IMG/VR virus record: IMGVR_UViG_3300037508_000196
Span: 1 to 30,375 of that record
Source of the DNA: a virus
Length of the DNA stretch: 30,375 bases
Reading direction: 5' to 3' (one strand)
Each line of letters opens with the position of its first letter. Position 1 is the first letter of the stretch. A program made the translations under genes and the position numbers. The notes below the pieces were generated by a model. It did no database searches. It was not told the origin of the DNA and worked only from the letters and a program-made list of their open reading frames with translations. This document shows, in pieces, positions 6,459 to 13,521 of this stretch.

Positions 6459-6647
6459 ATGGAAACATTTAAGTATCGTAATCAAGAAATACAAGTTGAT
6501 TATCACACAGTAGAAGTAAAAGGCGACCAAGTGCCTGATGTTATTATTGGTTCAGTATTTTATGAAGGTACTGATATAACAATGATATTATCACAAAAAG
6601 ACGAACAAGAAATATTAGAAACAATTTACGATAAACTTTATAACTAA
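6459..6647 (+). CDS. Hypothetical small protein
   Basis: A 62-residue acidic protein with alternating beta-like segments (TFKYRNQEIQVDYHTVEVKG; VIIGSVFYEG; TDITMILS) and a final helix (EQEILETIYDKLY). The pattern suggests a small alpha/beta fold. It is the first gene after the 6428 promoter. Its TAA overlaps the next start by one base. Function unknown. Confidence 0.65.
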   Translation: METFKYRNQEIQVDYHTVEVKGDQVPDVIIGSVFYEGTDITMILSQKDEQEILETIYDKLYN

Positions 6648-6853
6648 TGAAAACAGAAATTATAAACGATTTAGATATCTTAATTCAATTAAGCAAAGAT
6701 TTAGATAACGCATATATGAAAAACAAATTGCGTAATATTAAAAAGCTATTATTAGAAGAATGGAACGAATCAGATTTGTATCAAGAACAAATAAAAGAAG
6801 TTTTAAGATACGATGAAACAATGAACAATTTAAACAACATAAAAATAAGATAA
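6647..6853 (+). CDS. Hypothetical small helical protein
   Basis: A 68-residue protein, almost entirely amphipathic helix by eye (INDLDILIQLSKDLDNAYM; LRNIKKLLLEEWNESDLYQ). It starts on the last base of the previous gene and is followed by the exonuclease after one base, so it belongs to the same operon. No family recognised. Confidence 0.65.
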   Translation: MKTEIINDLDILIQLSKDLDNAYMKNKLRNIKKLLLEEWNESDLYQEQIKEVLRYDETMNNLNNIKIR

Positions 6854-6854
6854 T

Positions 6855-7619
6855 ATGATTACAACATTTGATAACAAACAATGGACTAAAGAAGAAATCC
6901 TTTCTAATATGTACGATGATAGTTTCTATTATGGTTACTTGGGGCAAAACGCATTAAGTAGTTCAAGTATTAAAACATTAATATCATCTCCTAAAACATA
7001 TTACTTTACAACCAAATACGGAAGTGGTGAAACACAAGCGTTGCGTGATGGTAAACTATTTCACACAATGATATTAGAACCTGAAAAGTTAGACGATATT
7101 ATATTTGTAGACGCTGCAACAAAAGCAAGTAAAGAATACAAACTTGCAAAAGAAACAGGAAAAGAAGTTTACACTAAAAACGAAAAGAAAGCAGCAGAAC
7201 GTTTATGCGATGCGTTACTAAGAAATGAAGCAGTAAAAGAATACTTAACAAAAGCAGAATACGAAGTACCACAAATAGCAATGATTGATGGAATACCAAT
7301 AAGAGCAAAAGCAGATATATTAAAAGGCAATACTATTATTGATTTAAAAACCACAACAGGTATTAAAGATTTTAGATATTCAGCAGATAAATACAGTTAC
7401 GATTTACAAGCGTGGTTGTATCGTGAAATGTTTGGAGTAGAAGACTTTGTATTTATAGCTATCGACAAAGGCAGTTTAGATATTGCTATCTTTGAATGTA
7501 GCGATGAGTTCTACGCAAAAGGTAAAGAAAAGTTTGAACAAGGAGTTAGTAATTATAAACACTTTTTTCAAACAGAAGGAGTAGATTTAGACCAATATGT
7601 ATTAAGAGGAGTATTATAA
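6855..7619 (+). CDS. RecE-like PD-(D/E)xK exonuclease (DUF3799 type)
   Basis: A 254-residue exonuclease related to RecE exodeoxyribonuclease VIII, which digests one strand of duplex ends to give tails for an annealing protein. Visible motifs are SSSSIKTLISSPKTYYF (about 35-51), GKLFHTMILEPE with H70, RAKADIL with D154, the catalytic IIDLKTT (D163, K165) and the QxxxY box DLQAWLYR (Q185, Y189). The spacing is complete, so it should be active. It pairs functionally with the ERF protein at 791 although the two lie in different operons, an unusual separation of a two-gene recombination system. Confidence 0.85.
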   Translation: MITTFDNKQWTKEEILSNMYDDSFYYGYLGQNALSSSSIKTLISSPKTYYFTTKYGSGETQALRDGKLFHTMILEPEKLDDIIFVDAATKASKEYKLAKETGKEVYTKNEKKAAERLCDALLRNEAVKEYLTKAEYEVPQIAMIDGIPIRAKADILKGNTIIDLKTTTGIKDFRYSADKYSYDLQAWLYREMFGVEDFVFIAIDKGSLDIAIFECSDEFYAKGKEKFEQGVSNYKHFFQTEGVDLDQYVLRGVL

Positions 7620-7630
7620 TGTAATTTAAA

Positions 7631-7858
7631 ATGGAATTAACAAAAGATGAAGCGTTTGCTATGACGCTATACGATATAAGTCAAGGCGAAACATTAGAAA
7701 CAATGCGAATGGTTTTAACAGACTACGAAGAACGTGAAGAGTTTGAAGTTTGTGCAGGCATACATTTAGCAATAGAAGTTTCTTCATTCTTAACACTTAC
7801 TGCAGTAGTACAAGAATTTAACCCAATAGAATTAGAATTAACATTTGACAAATTATGA
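7631..7858 (+). CDS. Hypothetical acidic protein
   Basis: A 75-residue, strongly acidic protein (MELTKDEAFAMTLYDISQGE; DYEEREEFEVCAGIHLAIEV). Its negative charge would suit a DNA-mimic or inhibitor of a host protein, but no motif supports that. Overlaps the next gene by four bases. Confidence 0.65.
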   Translation: MELTKDEAFAMTLYDISQGETLETMRMVLTDYEEREEFEVCAGIHLAIEVSSFLTLTAVVQEFNPIELELTFDKL

Positions 7859-8082
7859 AAGCAGAAACAAAAGCAAAACAATTATTTGATAAATATTGTT
7901 ATGCAATAAGAGAAAACGAAGATGATGATGGTTATTTTACCAATACTATTAAAGCTAAAAGATGTGCATTATTAGCAGTAGAAGAAGTAAGGTTTTTTCA
8001 CGATAGTTTATTTTATGCAACAGAAGGAAGTATATTTGATAAATATTTAAATGAAGTAAAACAAGAAATAGAAAAATTATGA
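7855..8082 (+). CDS. Hypothetical small protein
   Basis: A 75-residue protein of mixed charge: a basic start (KAETKAKQLFDKYCYAI), an acidic turn (ENEDDDGYF) and KAKRCALLAVEEVRFFHDSL. This arrangement is seen in many small phage proteins of Bacteroidota and no function is known to me. It overlaps both neighbours by four bases (ATGA), indicating coupled translation with 7631 and the DnaA-like gene. Confidence 0.65.
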   Translation: MKAETKAKQLFDKYCYAIRENEDDDGYFTNTIKAKRCALLAVEEVRFFHDSLFYATEGSIFDKYLNEVKQEIEKL

Positions 8083-8534
8083 TAATAGAAAAAATAAAAC
8101 AAGAATCAGGAATTGATGTAACAATAAAAAGCAGGAAACGAGAACAAGTAGAAATGAAAGCATTAGCATCTTTCTTATTTAGACAAAAAGGATATTCTTT
8201 AATACAAATAGGAAAAGAACTAAACTTAAACCACGCTACAATAATACATCATTTAAAAATATACCCAAGTATAAAACACTACAATCCACGAGTACAAGAA
8301 ATAGAAAATAGTGTAATAGGAATAAAACCTGATTTAGTAGTTGAATCATTACAAAAAACATTAGAGTTAAAAGACCAAGAAATTAACAATTTAAAAGAAA
8401 CTATAAAACAAATACAAACAAACAAAGATATAAACCGATTACTTCCTTTATTAGAACACGAAGATATAAAAGAAAAGTTTGAAGCGTTTTTAACTATTAA
8501 CGAAAAAGCAAAATACTATAAAAAATATGAGTAA
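8079..8534 (+). CDS. DnaA domain IV-like DNA-binding protein
   Basis: A 151-residue protein whose first half resembles the DNA-binding domain IV of DnaA: residues about 18-62 read KSRKREQVEMKALASFLF, then SLIQIGKELNLNHATIIHHL, matching the DnaA signature in which the basic helix and the DHsTV-type helix contact the DnaA box (here NHATI). There is no ATPase domain. The C-terminal half is a coiled coil (residues about 88-112, LQKTLELKDQEINNLKE) followed by a helical end. It could mark the phage origin, compete with host DnaA or regulate transcription. ATGA overlap with the previous gene. Confidence 0.7.
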   Translation: MIIEKIKQESGIDVTIKSRKREQVEMKALASFLFRQKGYSLIQIGKELNLNHATIIHHLKIYPSIKHYNPRVQEIENSVIGIKPDLVVESLQKTLELKDQEINNLKETIKQIQTNKDINRLLPLLEHEDIKEKFEAFLTINEKAKYYKKYE

Positions 8535-8643
8535 CTTACAAAGAATATTAAGAGTAATGAGCTTCTATTATAAAAGAGGCTGCAATAAAGAATCAGTAAA
8601 CGCTATTTATAAAAAAATACTAAAACAAAAATACAATGCCTGA
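8527..8643 (+). CDS. Basic miniprotein
   Basis: A 38-residue frame that starts eight bases before the end of the DnaA-like gene and ends eight bases into the next small gene, filling the gap exactly. The product is very basic (MSNLQRILRVMSFYYKRG; IYKKILKQKYNA) and could bind nucleic acid. Interlocking overlaps on both sides support it; short length keeps confidence moderate. Confidence 0.5.
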   Translation: MSNLQRILRVMSFYYKRGCNKESVNAIYKKILKQKYNA

Positions 8644-8791
8644 TATAACAATGTGCGATGGTCAAGGTTGTGATTTAACTTCAACCTGTTATAGATATAA
8701 AGCAGAACCAAGTGGATATTATCAAAGCTACTTTACTGAAGCACCTATTGAAGATGACCAATGTGATTACTATTGGGAAGTAGAAGAATAA
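8636..8791 (+). CDS. Four-cysteine miniprotein, possible metal binder
   Basis: A 51-residue protein with cysteines at 7, 12, 18 and 43 in the layout CDGQGCDLTSTCYRY and DDQCDYYW, preceded by an acidic, aromatic context (YYQSYFTEAP). Similar tetracysteine proteins with an N-terminal MC..xGC...xxCYRY pattern occur in Bacteroidota phages as I remember them. The four cysteines could bind zinc or an iron-sulfur cluster. It ends three bases before the PP-loop enzyme, suggesting a functional link such as a sulfur or electron carrier, which is inference. Confidence 0.65.
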   Translation: MPDITMCDGQGCDLTSTCYRYKAEPSGYYQSYFTEAPIEDDQCDYYWEVEE

Positions 8792-8794
8792 GAT

Positions 8795-9640
8795 ATGAAA
8801 ACAGTTAATAGTATTTCAGGCGGTAAAACATCAGCATATATTGCTGCTAATTATCCTGCAGATATAAATATATTTTCTTTAGTAAGAATTGAAGATAAAG
8901 ATAACCTATGGATGAAAGGTAAAGATGAAAAAACAAGACAATTAATTTCAGATAAATTAGGAGTTGAGTTTATAGGAACTGCAGAAATGGATGAAATCAT
9001 TTATACTATATTAGATTTAGAACAACACATAGGAACTGATATAACTTGGATAACAGGTAAAACGTTTGAAGAAGTAATAAAACAAAACTACAATTACCTA
9101 CCAAACAAAATGACAAGGTACTGCACTGTAGAAATGAAACTAAAACCTATCTTTAATTGGCTAAAAGAAAATACCGAATTACCTGTAGAAATGCGAATAG
9201 GATTTAGACCAAATGAAATTAAACGTGCTGAAGGAGTTTTAGCAAGAGCAGATGAAACAGGATTAGAATACTTTGAAACAATAATAGGTAAAAGAAAAAC
9301 CCAAAACAAATGGGGCAAAGTACCTTACAGATATTGTAAGTTTCCTTTAATAGAAAACAATATAAGTAAAGATACAATCTACAACTATTGGAATGATAAA
9401 CCTGTTAGATTTGCATACAGAAATAATTGTGTTGGGTGCGTTAATAGACAACCATTAATGATATCGCATATGGCTTCAAAAGATATTGATAAAGTTAAAT
9501 GGTTCGAAAAACAAGAAATAAAATCAGGCAATAGATTTTTATCAGACGTTAGCTTTACACAAATATTAAACTTCGGAACACAAGCTACTTTCTTTGATGA
9601 TGACTTCAACGAATGTGATTCGGGCTTTTGCGGAATTTAA
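8795..9640 (+). CDS. PAPS reductase/DndC-like PP-loop protein
   Basis: A 281-residue member of the PP-loop ATPase superfamily close to phosphoadenosine phosphosulfate reductases and DndC. The N-terminus carries the PP-loop SISGGKTSAYIAANY (6-20). A conserved TRYCTVEMKLKPIFNWL block (about 107-123) and a C-terminal cysteine pair (NNCVGCVNRQ) with a final SGFCGI complete the pattern. These enzymes adenylate a substrate for sulfur transfer or reduction. In phages the substrate is mostly unknown; DNA or tRNA thiolation are possibilities. No DndD/E or other phosphorothioation gene is seen, so a full Dnd system is not supported. Confidence 0.75.
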   Translation: MKTVNSISGGKTSAYIAANYPADINIFSLVRIEDKDNLWMKGKDEKTRQLISDKLGVEFIGTAEMDEIIYTILDLEQHIGTDITWITGKTFEEVIKQNYNYLPNKMTRYCTVEMKLKPIFNWLKENTELPVEMRIGFRPNEIKRAEGVLARADETGLEYFETIIGKRKTQNKWGKVPYRYCKFPLIENNISKDTIYNYWNDKPVRFAYRNNCVGCVNRQPLMISHMASKDIDKVKWFEKQEIKSGNRFLSDVSFTQILNFGTQATFFDDDFNECDSGFCGI

Positions 9641-9701
9641 CAATAAGTAAAACCTATTATTTTTAAATTGAGTATAATTAATAATAATTGCTTTTATAAT
9701 T

Positions 9702-9995
9702 ATGGAAGATAGAAGAAAAAACAATGGTGGTCATAAATCTGCAGGACGTAAACCTAAAGTAGAAGAACAAAAAGTAAATACATTATTTGTAAATGCTTTG
9801 AAACAATTATACAATACAGAAGTAGACGACGAAGCTAAAATTACTTTTGTTAAAGATACTTTGTTAAGTTCGCAACGTGGGCAGTTATTTGTAGCCGAAC
9901 ATATATTTGGCAAACCAAAAGAAACAATCGAAACAACGCATAACATTAACGACTTCGATATAAAAGATATATTCAAAATTGATAAGTCTAAATAA
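9702..9995 (+). CDS. Terminase small subunit (candidate)
   Basis: A 97-residue basic protein beginning MEDRRKNNGGHKSAGRKPK, the start commonly found in small terminase subunits of Bacteroidota phages, followed by a helical region (NTLFVNALKQLYN) and FVAEHIFGKPKET, also typical. It recognises the packaging start on phage DNA and brings in the large subunit. It overlaps the large subunit gene by 17 bases, which supports the pairing. Upstream is a 61-base AT-rich leader with TTATTTTTAAATT at 9657-9669, a partial match to the late-leader element. Confidence 0.75.
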   Translation: MEDRRKNNGGHKSAGRKPKVEEQKVNTLFVNALKQLYNTEVDDEAKITFVKDTLLSSQRGQLFVAEHIFGKPKETIETTHNINDFDIKDIFKIDKSK

Positions 9996-11184
9996 CAAAT
10001 ATAATTTATTAGGTTCCGATAGTAGATACTTTGTAATTACAGGTGGAAGGGGAAGCGGTAAATCCTATTCCCTTAACTCCTTTTTATTATTGCTTACTTA
10101 CGAAGTAGGACACGTTATATTGTTTACACGTTATACTTTAACTTCTGCAAACGTTTCTATTATACCTGAATTTATAGACAAAATAGAATCAGCTGATTTA
10201 AGCAATGATTTTTATATTACTAAAGACGAAATAATTAATTTAAAAACAGGTTCTAAAATACTATTTAAAGGTATTAAAACAAGCAGCGGAACTCAAACTG
10301 CAAACTTGAAATCATTAGCCGGTGTTACAACTTGGGTATTAGATGAAGCAGAAGAACTAACAGACGAAGAAACATTTGAAAAGATAGACTTTAGTATAAG
10401 AACAAAAGGAATACAAAACAGAGTTATATTGGTTTTGAATCCTGCAACAAAAGAACACTTTATATATAAGAAATTCTTTGAAGATAAAGGAATACAATCA
10501 GGAAGCAATTTAATAAACGGAGATACTACATATATCCATACAACGTATTTAGATAATATAGAAAACCTTTCTGAATCTTTTGTTAACCAAATAGAAAACA
10601 TTAAGAATAGAAGACCCGAAAAGTATAAGCATCAAATATTAGGTGGTTGGTTGGATAAAGCAGAAGGAGTTATATTTACAAATTGGCGTATAGGAAAATA
10701 CGAGCAGGTAGGTAAAAGTATCTTTGGTCAAGATTTTGGTTTTAGTAATGACCCGACTACATTAATAGAATGCAATATAGACTCTTCTAACAAACGAATA
10801 TATATTAATGAATGCTTTTCCTTGCAAGCATTAACAACGTCGCAGATATACAACTTAAATAGGCAATACGTTAACGATGCTTTAATAGTTGCTGATAGCG
10901 CAGAGCCAAGATTAATAAGTGAGTTAGCTAATTTAGGTTTAAACATAGTTCCTACAATTAAAGGACAAGGCAGCGTTACATACGGAATAAGTTTACTACA
11001 AGACTACGATTTAATAGTAACACCTGAATCAATTAACTTAATTAAAGAATTGAATAACTATTGTTGGTTGGAAAAGAAATCAAATACACCAATAGACAAA
11101 CACAACCACTTGATTGATGCTTTACGTTATGCAGTAAGCTACCAATTAGAAAACCCACACAAAGGAAACTATTATATTTATTAA
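9979..11184 (+). CDS. Terminase large subunit (PBSX/SPP1 type)
   Basis: A 401-residue DNA-packaging motor. The N-terminal ATPase has Walker A GGRGSGKS (22-29) and Walker B WVLDEAEE (D122, E123). The C-terminal nuclease has its acidic triad in QDFGFSNDP (D252), IVADSAEP (D306) and HLIDALRYA (D380). Length and motif order fit a complete PBSX-family protein. No ATG precedes Walker A in this frame; the earliest usable start is TTG at 9979 inside the small subunit gene, so translation is probably coupled. The gene ends TAATG with the following small gene. Confidence 0.92.
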   Translation: MISLNNKYNLLGSDSRYFVITGGRGSGKSYSLNSFLLLLTYEVGHVILFTRYTLTSANVSIIPEFIDKIESADLSNDFYITKDEIINLKTGSKILFKGIKTSSGTQTANLKSLAGVTTWVLDEAEELTDEETFEKIDFSIRTKGIQNRVILVLNPATKEHFIYKKFFEDKGIQSGSNLINGDTTYIHTTYLDNIENLSESFVNQIENIKNRRPEKYKHQILGGWLDKAEGVIFTNWRIGKYEQVGKSIFGQDFGFSNDPTTLIECNIDSSNKRIYINECFSLQALTTSQIYNLNRQYVNDALIVADSAEPRLISELANLGLNIVPTIKGQGSVTYGISLLQDYDLIVTPESINLIKELNNYCWLEKKSNTPIDKHNHLIDALRYAVSYQLENPHKGNYYIY

Positions 11185-11345
11185 TGACATACGGGGAAAT
11201 CATAGCCACTATTGAATGTTACATTTATTTGGTAACAAATAACAATGTGCAAATAGCTATGCCTCGTAATGTAGGTGAAATAAAGAAGATGAAAGTTATG
11301 TACGAAGTAGCTAAACAGAATGTTGCTTATATGCTGCAGGTTTAA
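11184..11345 (+). CDS. Small hypothetical protein after terminase
   Basis: A 53-residue frame starting on the last base of terL (TAATG). The product (MTYGEIIATIECYIYL; PRNVGEIKKMKVMYEV) looks like a compact helical protein. Stop-start overlap supports expression. Function unknown. Confidence 0.6.
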   Translation: MTYGEIIATIECYIYLVTNNNVQIAMPRNVGEIKKMKVMYEVAKQNVAYMLQV

Positions 11346-11378
11346 ATGTTAAAGTTTTGTTAAAGTTTTAAAATACTT

Positions 11379-11407
11379 TTGTATTGTTAATATCTGTTGT
11401 ATATTTG
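11379..11407 (+). promoter_or_regulatory. Bacteroidota-type promoter
   Basis: TTG at 11379-11381 and TATATTTG at 11400-11407 are separated by 18 bases, within the 17-23 range reported for Flavobacterium promoters. The leader to the ATG at 11435 is about 20 bases. Confidence 0.6.
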
Positions 11408-11434
11408 CGTATCAATATTTAACAAATAGAAATT

Positions 11435-11572
11435 ATGAGAACAGTATCAGGAGTTTTATCAGCATCAATAGCAATGGCAAGTAACGATTATTTAGTTCAA
11501 ATAGCTTTTGCATTATTAACCTTTTATTTAATATACCGTGAACTTAAAAGCGATAAAGAATTGTCTGAATAA
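11435..11572 (+). CDS. Small membrane protein
   Basis: A 45-residue protein with one transmembrane segment (LVQIAFALLTFYLIY, about 20-34) and a charged C-terminus (RELKSDKELSE). It follows a good promoter. The N-terminal part is small and polar (SGVLSASIAMASND). It may act in the envelope or as a small regulator; no family recognised. The next frame overlaps it by 35 bases. Confidence 0.6.
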   Translation: MRTVSGVLSASIAMASNDYLVQIAFALLTFYLIYRELKSDKELSE

Positions 11573-11762
11573 CGGAATAACTATTTATCCAATAGTGATA
11601 GACGATGTTTATTTTGTAGGCAAACGAAAAATCAATTACGTTAAAATAGAAATAAACGTAAACGGTGCAAAGAAATTAGGAAACGATAAATACAAACAAG
11701 ACGAAACTTTAACGAATAAAGTATTTGAATTGTATGAAGTATTAAATTTAAAATTAGTTTAA
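11538..11762 (+). CDS. Hypothetical protein with non-ATG start
   Basis: Up to 74 residues, rich in beta-like segments (GITIYPIVIDDVYFVG; INYVKIEINVNGAKKLG) and ending in a helix (NKVFELYEVLNLKLV). No ATG is available; GTG at 11538 is inside the upstream membrane-protein gene and a later alternative start is possible. The frame is +1 relative to 11435-11572, so a frameshift-joined product cannot be excluded. It is followed by a terminator at 11789. The body looks like real protein; the start is uncertain. Confidence 0.5.
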   Translation: MNLKAIKNCLNNGITIYPIVIDDVYFVGKRKINYVKIEINVNGAKKLGNDKYKQDETLTNKVFELYEVLNLKLV

Positions 11763-11788
11763 AGTTAGTTTAAAGTTGGTTAAGAATT

Positions 11789-11814
11789 GGTAGTCAGAAA
11801 TGGCTACCTTTTTT
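11789..11814 (+). terminator. Intrinsic terminator before tail module
   Basis: GGTAGTCA (11789-11796) pairs with TGGCTACC (11801-11808, one T-G pair) around a GAAA tetraloop, followed by six T. It separates the terminase region from the tail genes. Confidence 0.88.
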
Positions 11815-11837
11815 GTTTTATACAATTCCTACTTTAA

Positions 11838-11855
11838 TTAATTTTTAAAATAAAA
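11838..11855 (+). promoter_or_regulatory. Late-leader element copy 1
   Basis: TTAATTTTTAAAATAAAA occurs here, one base before the tail chaperone ATG, and again without change at 18918-18935. Related versions are at 20688 and 22877. It could be a late promoter element or a translation-enhancing A-rich leader. Confidence 0.5.
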
Positions 11856-11856
11856 T

Positions 11857-12519
11857 ATGAAAGTAGATATTAATGTACCTGAATCATTAAACGAAATTAC
11901 TTTATATCAATACCAAAAGTTTGAGAAGTTAATACAAAACAATGAAGCAAGTCATTTTGTAAATCAAAAGACTATTGAAATATTTTGTGATATTGAACTT
12001 AAGGATGTAGCAAGAATAAAAGTAGCTGATACTGATTCTTTGCTTGTGCATTTAAATACATTACTACAAACAAAACCTAAACTAACAAGAACATTTAAAC
12101 TTGGTATTTACGAGTTTGGTTTTATTCCTAAAATAGAAGATATTACTTCAGGTGAATTTATTGATTTAGAAACCTACCTTGGTGATACTGAAACGCTGCA
12201 TAAAGCTATGGCAGTTCTTTTTAGACCAATTAAAAATAAAGTTAAGGATTTATATATCATAGAAGATTACGAAGCTGCAGACAAATATTCAGAGGTTTTA
12301 AAATATATGCCTTTAGATATTGCACTTGGTTCTATGCTTTTTTTTTGGACTTTGCTCAACGATTGCGGGAACGCTTTGAGCCATTATATACAGAACGAAG
12401 TGGAACAGTCGGAAGCAGCGAAGCAAGTTTTGGAAAAAAATGGGGTTGGTATCAATCAATTTACGCAGCAGCTCAAGGGGATATTCTCCGATTCAATTCA
12501 GTTACCAAACTACCGATAA
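11857..12519 (+). CDS. Tail assembly chaperone, short form (gpG-like)
   Basis: A 220-residue protein that fits the short tail assembly chaperone: it precedes tail genes and tape measure, and contains a nine-T run from which a second frame opens. Residues 1-130 form a mixed fold (LNEITLYQYQKFEKLI; IPKIEDITSGEFIDLETYL; AVLFRPIKN), followed by MPLDIALGSMLFFWTLLNDCG (about 151-171). Such chaperones coat the tape measure before tube assembly. The last 57 codons after the slip site overlap the -1 frame. Homology to lambda G is by position and frameshift architecture, not sequence motif. Confidence 0.65.
   Translation: MKVDINVPESLNEITLYQYQKFEKLIQNNEASHFVNQKTIEIFCDIELKDVARIKVADTDSLLVHLNTLLQTKPKLTRTFKLGIYEFGFIPKIEDITSGEFIDLETYLGDTETLHKAMAVLFRPIKNKVKDLYIIEDYEAADKYSEVLKYMPLDIALGSMLFFWTLLNDCGNALSHYIQNEVEQSEAAKQVLEKNGVGINQFTQQLKGIFSDSIQLPNYR
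12337..12346 (+). other. Candidate -1 programmed frameshift site
   Basis: CTTTTTTTTT at 12337-12346 is read CTT TTT TTT TGG in the zero frame. Slipping one base back gives TTG GAC TTT and opens the frame ending at 12599. The site offers T-only pairing for both tRNAs, as in X XXY YYZ slippery sequences. A sequencing error in the nine-T run is the alternative, but both downstream frames are open and protein-like. Confidence 0.65.
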
Positions 12520-12599
12520 CACAATTAATGACTTGGTTAATGTTTGAAAAGGAAAAAACAGAAATAGAAATTAAAAACATAAGAAAAAATGGTGTATAG
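12345..12599 (+). CDS. Tail assembly chaperone -1 frame extension (gpT-like)
   Basis: An 84-codon frame without its own ATG (it could only begin at TTG 12345). It is best read as the C-terminus of a frameshift product made of about 163 residues from 11857 plus this extension, roughly 247 residues. Its protein carries SEASFGKKWGWYQSIYAAAQGDILRF and ends in a helix (LMFEKEKTEIEIKNIRK), resembling C-terminal modules of tail chaperones in Bacteroidota prophages. In lambda the long form links the tape measure to tail tube protein. It overlaps the next gene by 11 bases. Confidence 0.65.
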   Translation: MDFAQRLRERFEPLYTERSGTVGSSEASFGKKWGWYQSIYAAAQGDILRFNSVTKLPITQLMTWLMFEKEKTEIEIKNIRKNGV

Positions 12600-13014
12600 A
12601 ATTATTAGAGAAATCAAAGAAGCGTTATTAGAAGAACCTTTTGTAAACACGGTTACCGAAGGTGATATATTCGCAGTTGATTTAAACAAACAAACAATGT
12701 TTCCTTTGAGTCACATTATTATTAATCAAGCAACGCATCAAGGCAATGTGTTATCGTTTAATATTACAATGTTGTTAATGGATATTATCGACCAAAAAGA
12801 AGAAGTAGATAATAAGGTTGATATTTGGAATACTCAAATGTTAGTAGGCACACGAGTTTTAAATAGATTAAATCGTGGTGATTTGCGTAGTGACTTTTGG
12901 GAGTTAACAGGTAATCCTACGTTTGAACCTTTTACCGAACGATTTGAAAACGATTTAGCGGGATGGGCGGTTACGTTTGATGTATTAGTTAGAAACGATA
13001 TTACTATTTGCTAA
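12589..13014 (+). CDS. Putative tail terminator or completion protein
   Basis: A 141-residue protein with a helix-strand pattern (MVYRIIREIKEALLEEPFV; PLSHIIINQATHQ; VLSFNITMLLMDIID) and a C-terminus containing GDLRSDFWELTGNP, PFTERFENDLAGWAVTFDVLVRNDITIC. Size, composition and position before an HK97 gp10-like gene fit a tail terminator that caps the tail tube, or a related neck protein. I do not see a decisive motif. It abuts the next gene exactly. Confidence 0.5.
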   Translation: MVYRIIREIKEALLEEPFVNTVTEGDIFAVDLNKQTMFPLSHIIINQATHQGNVLSFNITMLLMDIIDQKEEVDNKVDIWNTQMLVGTRVLNRLNRGDLRSDFWELTGNPTFEPFTERFENDLAGWAVTFDVLVRNDITIC

Positions 13015-13521
13015 ATGCAAAATAAAGAACAAACATATAAATATCTAAACGACTTTGCTAAATATGTAATTCAGCAGAGTAGAAGCAATTTATCTAAAAG
13101 CGGAAAGACAAACACAAAAGCATTATACAATAGTTTAGATGCTGATATTGAAGTAAGTGCTAATAGTTTTAGAATGACTTTCTTAATGGAAGATTACGGG
13201 ATGTTTCAAGACCAAGGTGTAAGTGGTACAAAAAAGAAATACAATACTCCGTTTAGTTATAAAAGTAAACGACCACCTATAAAACCGATTGAAGATTGGG
13301 TAACAAAACGTAGATTTCAATTTAGAAAAGAGAACGGAAAGTTTATGTCTTATAAGTCAACTGCCTTTTTAATTACACGTGGAATATTTAAAAACGGAAT
13401 TAAGCCAAGTTTATTTTTTACCAAACCATTTGAAAAAGCATTTGAACGTTTACCCGATGAATTAGTTGAAGCCTATGGTTTAGATGTAGAACAATTTTTA
13501 AAATATACAATTACAAAATAA
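13015..13521 (+). CDS. Tail completion protein, HK97 gp10-like
   Basis: A 168-residue protein similar in plan to HK97 gp10-type neck/tail completion proteins: an N-terminal helical part with SRSNLSKSGKTNTKALYNSL (about 19-38), a central MTFLMEDYGMFQDQGVSGTK (about 54-73) matching the YxxfvdyGt-like core, then KRPPIKPIEDWV (about 85-96) and a C-terminal helix leading to FEKAFERLPDELVEAYG. It begins immediately after the previous stop and overlaps the next gene by one base. It joins tail tube to head during assembly. Confidence 0.6.
   Translation: MQNKEQTYKYLNDFAKYVIQQSRSNLSKSGKTNTKALYNSLDADIEVSANSFRMTFLMEDYGMFQDQGVSGTKKKYNTPFSYKSKRPPIKPIEDWVTKRRFQFRKENGKFMSYKSTAFLITRGIFKNGIKPSLFFTKPFEKAFERLPDELVEAYGLDVEQFLKYTITK

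Noticed and set aside
7631-7858. Anti-CRISPR or DNA-mimic protein
   Set aside because: It is strongly acidic but has no recognisable motif or associated Aca-type regulator; charge alone is not enough.
8795-9640. Complete Dnd phosphorothioation system
   Set aside because: Only a DndC-like PP-loop gene is present; no DndA, B, D, E or restriction genes are visible nearby.
12345-12599. Independent gene starting at TTG 12345
   Set aside because: The start lies inside the slippery run, there is no leader, and the frame is better explained as the -1 continuation of the upstream chaperone.
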